Source of the DNA: an uncultured Lachnoclostridium sp.
GTDB lineage: Bacteria; Bacillota; Clostridia; Lachnospirales; Lachnospiraceae
Assembly: GCA_946499505.1 (NCBI GenBank)
Contig: CAMMSL010000018.1
Location: forward strand, 1 to 52,003
DNA: 52,003 bases
Reading direction: 5' to 3'
The notes under the pieces were generated by a model that made no database searches, was not told the origin of the DNA, and was given only the letters and a program-made list of their open reading frames with translations. A program made the translations under genes and the position numbers. Within the stretch, counting starts at the first letter, position 1; each line of letters starts with the position of its first letter. Positions 34,355 to 42,410 of the stretch are shown here, one piece after another.

Positions 34355-35856
34355 GAGTTCTTACCTCCCGCACTTTTTCCTGTCATAAACAGTCCGATTT
34401 CTTCTTTTGTATATTCTCCGTTTTCAAACAGGGCGCTCACCCTTCCCTCATAGAGAACCGCGATCCGGTCGCTTAGGTTCATGATATCCGAGAGTTCCGC
34501 AGATATGAGCAGGATGGCTTTCCCCTGTTCTTTGAGCTCCAGCAATGTACGGTGCACCTTCTCGATAGCTCCGATATCCAGACCTCTCACCGGCTGTGCC
34601 ACGAGCATGAACGACGGGTCATGGCTTGTCTCTCTGCCGAGGATGATCTTCTGCTGGTTTCCGCCCGAGAGCTGTCCGATGGGCTGATCCAGTCCCGCCA
34701 GCTTTGTCTCGAACCGGTCAACCTGTTCCTGCGCGTCTTTCCGCAGATTTGCATAATTGATAAAACCGTGACTGTTATACTGCGGTTTGTCCTGATATCC
34801 GAGGAGGAAATTCTCTGCAATGGAAAAGTCCGCTATCATGGCGTTCTTATGACGATCCGACGGGATATATCCGATTCCCAGTTTCTTTCTCTCTTTTACT
34901 GACATCTTCCGGGCTTCTGTCCCGTTGATGAGCAGTGAGCCCTCTTTCATCCTTTTATTTCCGATGATCAGCGCTTCCAGCTCCTGCTGCCCGTTTCCGT
35001 CTACACCCGCGATTCCCAGTATCTCACCGGCATGAACTGTCAGGCTTACTGTCTCCTGTGCTTTCTTTAGCAGACGGACATTTTTCAGTTCCATGACCAC
35101 ATCGCCCCGGATCTGCCCTTTCTTTGTCATGACCGTCTCCACCGACCTGCCCACCATCTTTGCGGCAAGCTCTTTCTCATCTGTCTCTGATGTATTGCAC
35201 CGGTAGACAACCTTTCCTTTTCTCAGCACGGTGATCCTGTCTGAAAGCGCCATGGTTTCATTGAGCTTATGTGTAATAAACACGATCGTCTTTCCGTCTT
35301 TTTTAAGCTGTCTCAATATCTTGAACAGCTCGTCTACCTCCTGAGGGGTAAGTACTGCAGTCGGCTCGTCCAGTATCACGATATCAGCCCCGCGGTACAA
35401 TGTTTTTAAGATTTCTACTCTCTGGCGCATTCCTACGGAGAGATTTTCGACTTTTTCCTGCAGATCGATTTTAAAACCGAACTTATCTACAAGTCCGGAT
35501 ACCTGTTCTTCACATTTTTTCTTGTCAAGAAAAAGCCCGCCCGGCTCTTTTCCCATGATAATGTTCTCCAGAACCGTAAGCTGATTCACAAGCATAAAAT
35601 GCTGATGCACCATACCGATTCCCAGCTCATATGCATCATTCGGATTGGAGATCGCCGCTTTCTTTCCGTGAATAAATATCTCGCCTTCGTCCTGATGGTA
35701 CAACCCGAAAAGAATATTCATAAGCGTGCTTTTTCCCGTTCCGTTCTCCCCAAGCAGACAATGGATCTCCTGTTCATTGACAGTAAAATCAATTCCGTCG
35801 TTTGCCCGGACACGTCCGAAACATTTTACGATTCCTGTCATTTTAATTGCTTCCAT
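34351..35856 (-). CDS. nupO: Nucleoside ABC transporter ATPase, NupO type (double ABC domain)
   Basis: A 501-residue ATPase with two ABC domains in tandem, as in the sugar/nucleoside importers. The first domain has Walker A GENGTGKSTLMN, signature VGMRQRVEIL and Walker B VILDEPTAVL. The second has a degenerate Walker A (GVDGNGQQELEAL) but a good signature (LSGGNQQKIIL), which is normal for the family. I prefer the ATG at 35856, after GAGAGGTGACAGAT, over a GTG three codons earlier. It lies between the binding protein and the permeases. Confidence 0.93.
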   Translation of the reverse strand: MEAIKMTGIVKCFGRVRANDGIDFTVNEQEIHCLLGENGTGKSTLMNILFGLYHQDEGEIFIHGKKAAISNPNDAYELGIGMVHQHFMLVNQLTVLENIIMGKEPGGLFLDKKKCEEQVSGLVDKFGFKIDLQEKVENLSVGMRQRVEILKTLYRGADIVILDEPTAVLTPQEVDELFKILRQLKKDGKTIVFITHKLNETMALSDRITVLRKGKVVYRCNTSETDEKELAAKMVGRSVETVMTKKGQIRGDVVMELKNVRLLKKAQETVSLTVHAGEILGIAGVDGNGQQELEALIIGNKRMKEGSLLINGTEARKMSVKERKKLGIGYIPSDRHKNAMIADFSIAENFLLGYQDKPQYNSHGFINYANLRKDAQEQVDRFETKLAGLDQPIGQLSGGNQQKIILGRETSHDPSFMLVAQPVRGLDIGAIEKVHRTLLELKEQGKAILLISAELSDIMNLSDRIAVLYEGRVSALFENGEYTKEEIGLFMTGKSAGGKNS

Positions 35857-35880
35857 ATCTGTCACCTCTCTTCCTTTGTA

Positions 35881-36915
35881 TCAGTCCAGTTCGTTCGGTA
35901 CTTCGATCTCTCCCGAAATGATTCCTTCGCGGATCTCATCCAAACGGGAGATAATGTCGTCCGGCACCTTGATATTGCTCTCTTCCACCGTGTAGTCCAC
36001 ACCGCCATCGCTTAAGCCGAGAAGCTGATTCTCTCCCGTATAAGTATCGTCCACCACACTCTCGATTGCTTCATATGCGCAGGTGTCCAGCTTCTTGAGC
36101 ATACTTGCCATAATATAATCCGGTGCGATATTGTTCTGGTTTAAATTCACGCCGATGGCGACAAATCCCTTCTCCTCTGCTGCCTGGAACACACCCATTC
36201 CTGATGCGCCTGCCGCATGGAAAATCACGTCCGCGCCCTTCTCATTAAAGGTATTGGCAATGGTCTTGGCTGTGGTCGGATCATTGAAGCTTCCGGCATA
36301 ATCAATCAGTACATTGATATCCGGATCCACGTATTCGGCTCCTGCCTTGTATCCTGCCGCGAACTCATTGATCAGCGGATTGTCTACACCGCCGACGAAA
36401 CCGATGGTATCGCCGTCTGAGAGTTTGCCGTCAATCTTCTCCTGCTTCGCAAGTACTGCCAGTGCCCCCACCATGAAGCTCCCTTCCTGAGCTTTACAGG
36501 AGTAGGACGCTACATTTGGAAGATCGGAAGTCGCGTCGAGAAGTGCAAATTTCTGGTCTGTATAGACAGACGCAACATTTTCCAGTGCATCCACCTGTTC
36601 GTCACCCACGCAGATGATCAGGTCATACTCTTCCGAGGACGCCATCTCATCCTGAATGATCTCCTCGTCGGCCACAGATTTGGGCTCTACCTGATCATAT
36701 GTAATGCCGAAATCCTCCGCGGCCTGCTGCACACCCTCAAGCGCAAGGTCATTGAATGAATTTCCGCCAAGCCCTGCCTGCGTGAAGATGATCCCGATGT
36801 GGGGCGCCCCGGGCTTACCCTCTTCTTCGTCGCTGCCCGGGGCACAGCCTACCATGGACGCCGTCAGACAGACCGCCATAGAAACAGCCGCGATCCGCTT
36901 CATTTGTTTCTTCAT
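35881..36915 (-). CDS. nupN: BMP-family substrate-binding lipoprotein (nucleoside importer)
   Basis: The extracellular binding protein of the importer. The ATG at 36915, after AAAAGGAGGAGAAAA, gives 344 residues; an upstream in-frame start lacks such a site. A basic start and hydrophobic segment lead to lipobox MVGC at about residues 21-24, so the mature protein is a lipoprotein. The PnrA/BMP domain follows, with GIIFTQAGLGGNSFNDLALEG in two pieces, a DGDTIGFVGGVDNPLINEF segment and VIFHAAGASGMGVFQA. It is first in the nupN-O-P-Q operon. Confidence 0.93.
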   Translation of the reverse strand: MKKQMKRIAAVSMAVCLTASMVGCAPGSDEEEGKPGAPHIGIIFTQAGLGGNSFNDLALEGVQQAAEDFGITYDQVEPKSVADEEIIQDEMASSEEYDLIICVGDEQVDALENVASVYTDQKFALLDATSDLPNVASYSCKAQEGSFMVGALAVLAKQEKIDGKLSDGDTIGFVGGVDNPLINEFAAGYKAGAEYVDPDINVLIDYAGSFNDPTTAKTIANTFNEKGADVIFHAAGASGMGVFQAAEEKGFVAIGVNLNQNNIAPDYIMASMLKKLDTCAYEAIESVVDDTYTGENQLLGLSDGGVDYTVEESNIKVPDDIISRLDEIREGIISGEIEVPNELD

Positions 36916-36955
36916 TTTTCTCCTCCTTTTCGGTTTTGTTGTACCATTTATTATT

Positions 36956-37006
36956 ACTTGTTGTACAAGTTGATTTATATATAACACAAGTTTTTAAATA
37001 TGTAAA
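36956..37006 (-). promoter_or_regulatory. Promoter and probable GntR operator of the nup importer operon
   Basis: On the minus strand TTTACA (37001-37006) and TATATA (36978-36983) are 17 nt apart. Just downstream, ACTTGT and ACAAGT (36956-36970 on the plus-strand map) flank 3 nt, giving the half-site ACTTGTACA that also forms the palindrome before gntR. The site covers the predicted transcription start, which suits repression. Confidence 0.6.
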
Positions 37007-37050
37007 CCATTCTGGATGTATTCAAATCATTTTCATAAAATATGCATAAA

Positions 37051-37074
37051 ACCGTACATACTGTTTTGTACGGT
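37051..37074 (-). terminator. Terminator-like stem upstream of the nup promoter
   Basis: ACCGTACA (37051-37058) and TGTACGGT (37067-37074) form a perfect 8-bp stem. On the minus strand it is followed by TTTATGCATATTTT, so it would stop a transcript coming from the structured element at 37090-37180. Confidence 0.6.
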
Positions 37075-37089
37075 ATCACTAAGCACCGA

Positions 37090-37180
37090 AACTTTCCAAA
37101 GGCACACACCCATCGATCGGATAAGCGGGACCGTCAAATGTCCGATCGTACCCCCGGCAGACGCTTGCCGGGCTTATCGC
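37090..37180. ncRNA. Unidentified structured intergenic element
   Basis: This 90-bp stretch holds CGATCGGA (37114-37121) pairing with TCCGATCG (37141-37148), and a second stem, CCCGGCA / TGCCGGG, at about 37152-37172. A third pair, GATAAGC (37120-37126) and GCTTATC (37172-37178), overlaps the first stem so that the two cannot form together. Mutually exclusive stems are a mark of regulatory RNA. It is bounded by terminator-like stems at 37051 and 37188. I cannot match it to a known riboswitch, and the strand is uncertain. Confidence 0.4.
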
Positions 37181-37187
37181 GTAAAAA

Positions 37188-37214
37188 AGGAAAGAGCATG
37201 GTTTACTCTTTCCT
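37188..37214 (-). terminator. Terminator of the nuclease gene
   Basis: AGGAAAGAG (37188-37196) and CTCTTTCCT (37206-37214) form a 9-bp stem followed on the minus strand by TTTTTACGCG. It lies about 50 bp past the nuclease stop. Confidence 0.8.
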
Positions 37215-37265
37215 CTGATTCGATTTTTCTCTTAAGTTTTTACTATTTGCAGACTTTTCACATTG

Positions 37266-38186
37266 TCACGGCTTACAGATTCCGCACGGTTCGTACCCTT
37301 CTTCAATCAGTTCGTCCCGCGTGCCCGTGAATTCTCTTTTATTTTTCTCTTTGATATCCTCCACGCTGGAGCAGTCCGGATCATGGAACTTCTCTGTATT
37401 TTCATTAATTATATAAGTCTGTTCCTCTGTCTCTTCATTATCTGACTCTGAGCTCTCCCAGTTTTCTCCAGTGGCATAATTGATCGTTATCTGCGGCTGT
37501 ACATTATATACATATACATTGAAACAGATTCCGGCCCCGTCATCTTCTACAGACTCTGCCTCCATCTGTACACCGGAAGCCACCAGATCCTCTCCCTCGA
37601 AAATGGGCGTCACCCGGTACAACACATGATTGTCCGTATCATGGATATAATCGGCCACCATATTTTCAAAGGGAAGCATACCTTCCGTGTTCATATAGCG
37701 GGTTCCGGTAATAAGATTTTCCTCATTTGCATTCTCCCCGGTAAGCTGAAATCCGATCAGATGGCAGCGGTTATACACATATCCGCCGTCCACAATGTCG
37801 TACTTCTCATTTTCCCAGCCGGTGGGCTCCACGCTGCTGATACTCTCCCGGTCTTCGGTCGGCATAGTCTCTTCTCCCACACATGCCTCTGCTTCCCCGC
37901 ATCGGCCCAATTCGTCCAATTCACTATAGTTTTCAAAGGGAACTGTAGTCAGTTCATACTCCTCAAACTCCGGCTGATTGTCATTGATCTCCACATAGGG
38001 CTCTCCGCTGTACTCCGGTACATCCTCAACTGTATCGACAGTCTGTACTGCGGAACTGCTGTCTGCACTATCAGCAGCAGTATTACCACTGTACGCTGTG
38101 CCCCCACCCGTGCTGTTGCAGGCTGCAAGCGAAAAAGCAAGCAGCAGAGAGCACCATATTACCCTTATCTTTTTCCTGTTTTTCAT
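37266..38186 (-). CDS. Secreted DNA/RNA non-specific nuclease lipoprotein with zinc-site tail
   Basis: A 306-residue exported nuclease. The ATG at 38186 follows GGGGAGG; an ATG two codons earlier sits too close to it. A signal segment ends in lipobox LAAC at about residue 23. After an acidic Ser/Thr-rich linker, the EndA/NucA-like domain shows NRCHLIGFQLTGENANEENL, where the His is the expected general base and the Asn residues bind metal. The last ~50 residues (YIINENTEKFHDPD ... EPCGICKP) form an Ada-like His/Cys metal site also seen in the 75-aa protein at 24223. Likely roles are extracellular DNA degradation or DNA scavenging. Confidence 0.85.
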   Translation of the reverse strand: MKNRKKIRVIWCSLLLAFSLAACNSTGGGTAYSGNTAADSADSSSAVQTVDTVEDVPEYSGEPYVEINDNQPEFEEYELTTVPFENYSELDELGRCGEAEACVGEETMPTEDRESISSVEPTGWENEKYDIVDGGYVYNRCHLIGFQLTGENANEENLITGTRYMNTEGMLPFENMVADYIHDTDNHVLYRVTPIFEGEDLVASGVQMEAESVEDDGAGICFNVYVYNVQPQITINYATGENWESSESDNEETEEQTYIINENTEKFHDPDCSSVEDIKEKNKREFTGTRDELIEEGYEPCGICKP

Positions 38187-38290
38187 CTTCATCCTCCCCG
38201 TAAAAGTTTAGACCGCATTATTTGCTAAGTCGTACTAATGTTCTGATATTTGTTACTCTAGCATGAATTTTGAAGCAACACAAGACAAAA

Positions 38291-38323
38291 GCCGCATCAG
38301 GCAATATTCTCACCTGATGCGGC
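38291..38323 (-). terminator. Terminator of the 54-aa protein gene
   Basis: GCCGCATCAGG (38291-38301) and CCTGATGCGGC (38313-38323) form a perfect 11-bp stem. The minus strand continues TTTTGTCTTG and the plus strand ACTGCTTTTT, so it can act in both directions. Confidence 0.8.
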
Positions 38324-38365
38324 ACTGCTTTTTATTGTTTATTCATATTCACTTATTCTTATTCA

Positions 38366-38530
38366 TTACCTGCCATTCCGGAAATCCCCGGGTCTTCTCT
38401 CCGGCTGTCTCACCGGTACTCTTACCGGCACCGGCTCCGGGATCAGTCCGGGAATCAGCCCGTTTAAGACCTCTTTTACTTTCTTACCGATACCACTGTT
38501 TACTAATCTATAATAATATTCTAAAGACAT
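38366..38530 (-). CDS. Small basic proline-rich protein, 54 aa
   Basis: A short gene with every expression signal in place: a promoter at 38592-38620, a near-perfect site (AGGAGGAACGGATT) before the ATG at 38530, and a strong terminator 43 bp after the stop. The N-terminal half (MSLEYYYRLVNSGIGKKVKE) looks helical. The C-terminal half is a run of Pro-Val-Arg units (PEPVPVRVPVRQPERRP) that should be extended. It has no signal peptide and I do not recognise the family. The polar, repetitive tail suggests a binding or scaffolding peptide, but that is a guess. Confidence 0.7.
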   Translation of the reverse strand: MSLEYYYRLVNSGIGKKVKEVLNGLIPGLIPEPVPVRVPVRQPERRPGDFRNGR

Positions 38531-38591
38531 AATCCGTTCCTCCTGTGAATGAATCTCCAAATTCAAAATGTCTGTTTCACGCTACGTTTGC

Positions 38592-38620
38592 ATTTTAACA
38601 GAAGAATACGGTTTTGTCAG
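38592..38620 (-). promoter_or_regulatory. Promoter of the 54-aa protein gene
   Basis: On the minus strand CTGACA (38615-38620) and TAAAAT (38592-38597) with a 17-nt spacer, giving a leader of about 55 nt. Confidence 0.65.
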
Positions 38621-38729
38621 TGACTTTATCACTTATTTTAGAATTGTTTATACTTCTTTAATTTTAGTGAATATTCTGTGTATTCCTTATTTTCACAACA
38701 GTCCGGCCATATGATCGGATAAATTGTCA

Positions 38730-39515
38730 CTATTCTTTCTCCCGTTCATAAAGAAATTTTACATGATCGTACACTTCCGCGAAGTCGATCTCCAGATCTC
38801 CGTTCCAGATCCCGACCGGAATCTTCCCATCAAAACCGTAGACCACCGGATATTCATCATGATCAAAATCATATACGATGACTTTCTTTTTCATAGGATC
38901 GATCATCCAGTATTCCCGCACGCCTGCGTTCAGATATTTATTCAGCTTGATCACGGAATCTTTCTTCTTCGTCGATTTTGACAGTATCTCAATGATAAAA
39001 TCCGGGGCACCGTACACACACCGGTTAATAATCTTATCCCTGTCGCACACGATGAGCACATCCGGCTCAACCATCGTCTTTTCATCACAGTCAAGCTGTA
39101 CATCCATTGGCGCGATCATCGGCAGACATTGCCCGCCATTATTCAGCACGTGCTGAAGCAGTCTGCTGTATATATAGCCGCCGATGAGCTGATGGGCAGA
39201 CGTCGGTGAGGACATGTAGTAGATCACGCCGTCGATCAGCTCCAGACGCACATCGTCCGGGAATTGATAGTAATCCTCCAGTGTGTATTCTCCCTGCTCC
39301 TTTACATTATATGGTATGGCTGACTCTTTCACTGCCATAGGCTGCTCCTCACCCAGCACACTCTCCAGAGCCATGATCGTATCATATCTGGGCGTCAGCG
39401 TGATCCCGCCAAGCACTTTCTGAACCGTTCCCACCGGCAGGCCTGACCGCTCCGCTATCTGTGCATAAGTAAGACCGAGCTCCTTCTTTCTCTCCTGCAT
39501 CTCCTTGATCGTCAT
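38730..39515 (-). CDS. HTH-Uma2 fusion: XRE-type DNA-binding domain with Uma2 nuclease-fold domain
   Basis: From the ATG at 39515, after GGAAGGAG, the protein is 261 residues. Residues 1-60 form a lambda-repressor-like helix-turn-helix (LTYAQIAERSGLPVGTVQKVLGG). After a linker, residues ~85-255 are a Uma2/DUF820 domain of the PD-(D/E)xK fold: SSPTSAHQLIGGYIYSRL, VEPDVLIVCD, and APDFIIEILSKSTKKKD carrying the acidic and lysine active-site positions. Uma2 proteins are abundant in Lachnospiraceae and their role is unsettled. The HTH fusion suggests a DNA-linked function. Four 11-bp phased repeats sit just upstream of its promoter. Confidence 0.85.
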   Translation of the reverse strand: MTIKEMQERKKELGLTYAQIAERSGLPVGTVQKVLGGITLTPRYDTIMALESVLGEEQPMAVKESAIPYNVKEQGEYTLEDYYQFPDDVRLELIDGVIYYMSSPTSAHQLIGGYIYSRLLQHVLNNGGQCLPMIAPMDVQLDCDEKTMVEPDVLIVCDRDKIINRCVYGAPDFIIEILSKSTKKKDSVIKLNKYLNAGVREYWMIDPMKKKVIVYDFDHDEYPVVYGFDGKIPVGIWNGDLEIDFAEVYDHVKFLYEREKE

Positions 39516-39602
39516 AAGCACACTTCTCCTTCCCGAGTCTGTAGAAATCCTCCCGAAGCCTCCCGAGTCCCGATCCACACCGCAAAATCTTTTCGTGTCC
39601 TT

Positions 39603-39631
39603 ATTATACTATGCGCGCATTCGCAAATCAA
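39603..39631 (-). promoter_or_regulatory. Promoter of the HTH-Uma2 gene
   Basis: On the minus strand TTGATT (39626-39631) and a perfect TATAAT (39603-39608) with 17-nt spacing. The leader of about 80 nt carries three near copies of CTCGGGAGG before the start. Confidence 0.75.
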
Positions 39632-39638
39632 CCGGATT

Positions 39639-39682
39639 TTATCCGCAATTTATCCACAATATATCCGCAATTCATCCATTTA
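39639..39682. repeat. Four 11-bp phased repeats resembling DnaA boxes
   Basis: TTATCCGCAAT, TTATCCACAAT, ATATCCGCAAT and TCATCCATTTA follow each other at an exact 11-bp period starting at 39639, 39650, 39661 and 39672. The second contains TTATCCACA, a perfect DnaA box. The array lies just upstream of the -35 box of the HTH-Uma2 gene, so one DNA face carries one site per helical turn. Confidence 0.75.
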
Positions 39683-39768
39683 TATATTTTTATCTTTTTT
39701 GGATAAATCCTAAAAACTGTTTTTCGATAAAACACCGGATACATAACATTTTCTCTTTTGCTTCTTTC

Positions 39769-39797
39769 TTGAATTTTCTACTCTTTCTGTCTAAAAT
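39769..39797 (+). promoter_or_regulatory. Promoter of the RR-ABC-HK module
   Basis: TTGAAT (39769-39774) and TAAAAT (39792-39797) with a 17-nt spacer, giving a short leader of about 30 nt before the regulator start. Confidence 0.7.
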
Positions 39798-39832
39798 AAA
39801 CCATGACTACACATTACACGGAGGTAATCATC

Positions 39833-40501
39833 TTGAAAACAATATTGATCGTAGATGATGATGTATATATCGGCGATATGCTGGAAGAACTTCTCACAAA
39901 AGAAAACTATGCTGTGGGACGCGCCTACTCCGGTACGGAAGCGCTCCTGTATCTCTCCTCCCGCCATCCGGATCTCATCCTGTTGGACCTGATGCTTCCG
40001 GGCTTAAGCGGTGAGGAACTTCTTCCGCTCATCAAAGATATTCCTGTGATCGTCGTGAGCGCTAAAGCCGAAGTCTCCGATAAAGTAGATCTTCTTCTGG
40101 GCGGAGCGGCGGATTATATTACTAAGCCCTTTGATACTTCCGAACTTCTGGCACGCATCACTGTACAGCTCCGCAAAAGCACAGGACGGAAATCATCCGG
40201 GATTCTCTCTTTCGATGCGATCCGTATGAATACAGACGCCCATGCCGTAACAGTTGCAGACACGCCGGTCAGGCTGACGCAGACCGAATACGCCATACTC
40301 AAACTGCTTATGGCAAATCCGTCACAGGTCATTACGAAATCCGTAATGCTGGACCGGATCAGCGAAGATACGCCCGACTGTACAGAGAGTTCCCTGAAAG
40401 TCCATATCAGCAATCTCAGGAAAAAGCTGAAAGCTGTCGAAGGAAAAGATTATATCGAGGCTGTCTGGGGAATCGGCTTTAAGCTGAACGAAGAACTGTA
40501 A
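39833..40501 (+). CDS. OmpR-family response regulator of the ABC resistance-type module
   Basis: A 222-residue regulator. I choose the TTG at 39833, which follows ACGGAGGTAATCATC and gives the standard KTILIVDDD start; the ATG ten codons earlier has no site and adds a non-family stretch. The receiver domain has Asp52 (LILLDLMLPGLSG) and the conserved Lys in VVSAKAE. The C-terminal winged helix contains RLTQTEYAILKLLMANPSQV and SSLKVHISNLRKKLK. It heads a regulator-ATPase-permease-kinase set on one strand. Confidence 0.93.
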   Translation: MKTILIVDDDVYIGDMLEELLTKENYAVGRAYSGTEALLYLSSRHPDLILLDLMLPGLSGEELLPLIKDIPVIVVSAKAEVSDKVDLLLGGAADYITKPFDTSELLARITVQLRKSTGRKSSGILSFDAIRMNTDAHAVTVADTPVRLTQTEYAILKLLMANPSQVITKSVMLDRISEDTPDCTESSLKVHISNLRKKLKAVEGKDYIEAVWGIGFKLNEEL

Positions 40502-40603
40502 TCTTAACTGTTTCTTTACTGTTTCCTTAACCGCTTTCTTAACCACTGCACGATAGAATGCACAGTGTCAGATAAAGATAGTAACACTAAGGAGGCTGAA
40601 ATT

Positions 40604-41521
40604 ATGGATTATATTCTGACAGCCCGGTCACTGGGCAAACGCTATAAGAACTTCAAAGCGCTGAACGACTTCTCCATCCATGTTCCCAAGGGAGCCATCT
40701 ATGGATTTGTAGGAAAAAACGGCGCAGGAAAAACTACATTTATCCGCCTCGTATGCGGACTTCAGGAGCCTTCCGCCGGAAGCTATGCCATCTACGGAAC
40801 CGAAAACAACGATCCCGGCATCAGCAGATGCCGCCGGAGGATGGGCGCGGTAGTAGAAACTCCGTCTATCTATCAGGATATGACAGCCGAGGATAATTTG
40901 AAGGAACAATACCGTATCATCGGTCTTCCGTCCTTTGACAGCATTCCGGAACTACTCCGGCTTGTCGGGCTTGAAAATACCGGGAAGAAGAAAGCGAAGC
41001 ACTTCTCTCTCGGCATGAAGCAGCGGCTCGGTATCGCCATCGCACTGGCAGGGAATCCAGACTTTCTCATCCTCGATGAACCTGTCAACGGACTGGATCC
41101 GCAGGGCATCATCGAAATAAGGGAACTGATCCTGAAGCTGAACCGTGAAAAAGGGATCACCTTTCTTATTTCCAGTCATATCTTAGATGAGCTCTCCCGC
41201 CTCGCTACCCACTACGGTTTCATCGACAGCGGACACATGGTAAAAGAAATGAGCGCCGCCGAACTGGACACTGCCTGTCGCAAATGTATCCGCGTACAGG
41301 TATCCGACGTCCGTGCCCTCTCACGGGTGCTCGATGAAATGGATCTGGAATACAGTATTCTCTCCGACACAATGGCGGACATCTTCGCCAAGATAAACGT
41401 ATCACAGCTTGCACTCGCTCTGGCAGATCAGGGATGTGACATCATCTCCCTAGATGAACGCGAGGAGAGCCTCGAGAGCTATTATGTCAATCTGATCGGA
41501 GGAGGAAATCGAAATGAGTAG
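40604..41521 (+). CDS. ABC transporter ATPase (bacitracin/lantibiotic-type)
   Basis: A 305-residue ATPase from the ATG at 40604, preceded by AAGGAGGCTGAAATT. Walker A is GKNGAGKTTF, the signature is FSLGMKQRLGIA, Walker B is FLILDEPVNGLDP and the switch His is in LISSHIL. The C-terminal ~90 residues are the extra domain seen in the BcrA/NatA group. The stop overlaps the permease start by 8 bp. This group exports, or clears from the membrane, antimicrobial peptides such as bacitracin or lantibiotics; the substrate here is not known. Confidence 0.93.
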   Translation: MDYILTARSLGKRYKNFKALNDFSIHVPKGAIYGFVGKNGAGKTTFIRLVCGLQEPSAGSYAIYGTENNDPGISRCRRRMGAVVETPSIYQDMTAEDNLKEQYRIIGLPSFDSIPELLRLVGLENTGKKKAKHFSLGMKQRLGIAIALAGNPDFLILDEPVNGLDPQGIIEIRELILKLNREKGITFLISSHILDELSRLATHYGFIDSGHMVKEMSAAELDTACRKCIRVQVSDVRALSRVLDEMDLEYSILSDTMADIFAKINVSQLALALADQGCDIISLDEREESLESYYVNLIGGGNRNE

Positions 41522-42356
41522 ACTGTTATCCGCGGACTTCGCAAAATTAAAGAAGAATAAATTTTTCTGGATCTGCATGATCGGGATGTTTTTATTTGGA
41601 ATATTCATGGCGGTAATGAATTACATTTCCACTCGTCAGTACGGAGATTATGAAGCACAGATCACAAATGTACTCTTTATCTATGCCCTTACAGTTGCCA
41701 TCCTTATCCCTGCGTTTGTCAGCCTTTTTGTAGGAACAGAATACAGTGATGGCACCATACGCAACAAAATGATCATCGGACACACAAGGACTTGCATCTA
41801 TTTGTCTAACCTTATCGTCAGCTCAACCGCCGGGCTTGGGTTCTGCATCAGCTATATTGCAGGTGTAATTGTCGCCGGACTGCCTCTCTATACAATCGAT
41901 ACAGGCATTCTGGAAGGCACCGTGATACTGGTTTTATGCAGTTTTGTTATGTCTATCGCTTTCACCGCTCTTTGCGTCCTTACTGCGATGTTATGTCAGA
42001 ATAAAGCGCTGACGGTCGTTATCAATATCCTGACTGCCTTCTGTCTGCTCGTTATTTCACTTTATATCACGAGCAGGCTGAGCCAGCCTGAAGTTTATCC
42101 CGGTTTTGGATTAAATACAGAAACCGGAAAGGTTGAGATGGCTGAAGACGTACCGAATCCCTCCTATCTGCGTGGAACAGAGAGGGAAGTATATCAGTTT
42201 TTCAACGATTTCATCCCCACAGGTCAGGCAGTCAATATCACACAGGCCGGCGGAACGGCGCAGTCTCCCGGACTGCTCGCCGCTTATTCCGCGAGCATCA
42301 TTATCGTATCTACCGGAGTCGGAATGTTTGCATTCAAGAAGAAAGATATAAAATAG
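41514..42356 (+). CDS. ABC-2 type permease (partner of the BcrA-like ATPase)
   Basis: A 280-residue membrane protein with six hydrophobic segments, the typical BcrB/ABC-2 layout. The start follows GGAGGAGGAAATCGAA inside the end of the ATPase gene. A cytoplasmic segment EYSDGTIRNKMIIGHTR near residues 76-92 resembles the coupling region of this family. The larger extracellular loop before the last helix (residues ~195-250) contains several charged residues and could face the peptide substrate. Confidence 0.88.
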   Translation: MSRLLSADFAKLKKNKFFWICMIGMFLFGIFMAVMNYISTRQYGDYEAQITNVLFIYALTVAILIPAFVSLFVGTEYSDGTIRNKMIIGHTRTCIYLSNLIVSSTAGLGFCISYIAGVIVAGLPLYTIDTGILEGTVILVLCSFVMSIAFTALCVLTAMLCQNKALTVVINILTAFCLLVISLYITSRLSQPEVYPGFGLNTETGKVEMAEDVPNPSYLRGTEREVYQFFNDFIPTGQAVNITQAGGTAQSPGLLAAYSASIIIVSTGVGMFAFKKKDIK

Positions 42357-42410
42357 ACAGTTTACACGTAACAGTAAAGGCTGCGGACTGTCTGTAACGG
42401 AGGACTTAAC

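Noticed and set aside
37114-37148. Possible purine riboswitch suggested by GGGACCGTCAAATGTCC
   Set aside because: It resembles the P3 hairpin of the purine aptamer, and a purine switch near a nucleoside importer would make sense. However, P2, the J2/3 core and P1 are missing, and the strand is wrong for nupN.
39639-39682. Replication origin from clustered DnaA-like boxes
   Set aside because: Only one box is perfect. dnaA, dnaN or other origin genes are absent, and there is no long AT-rich unwinding region with a clear box array. A promoter-associated array is more likely.
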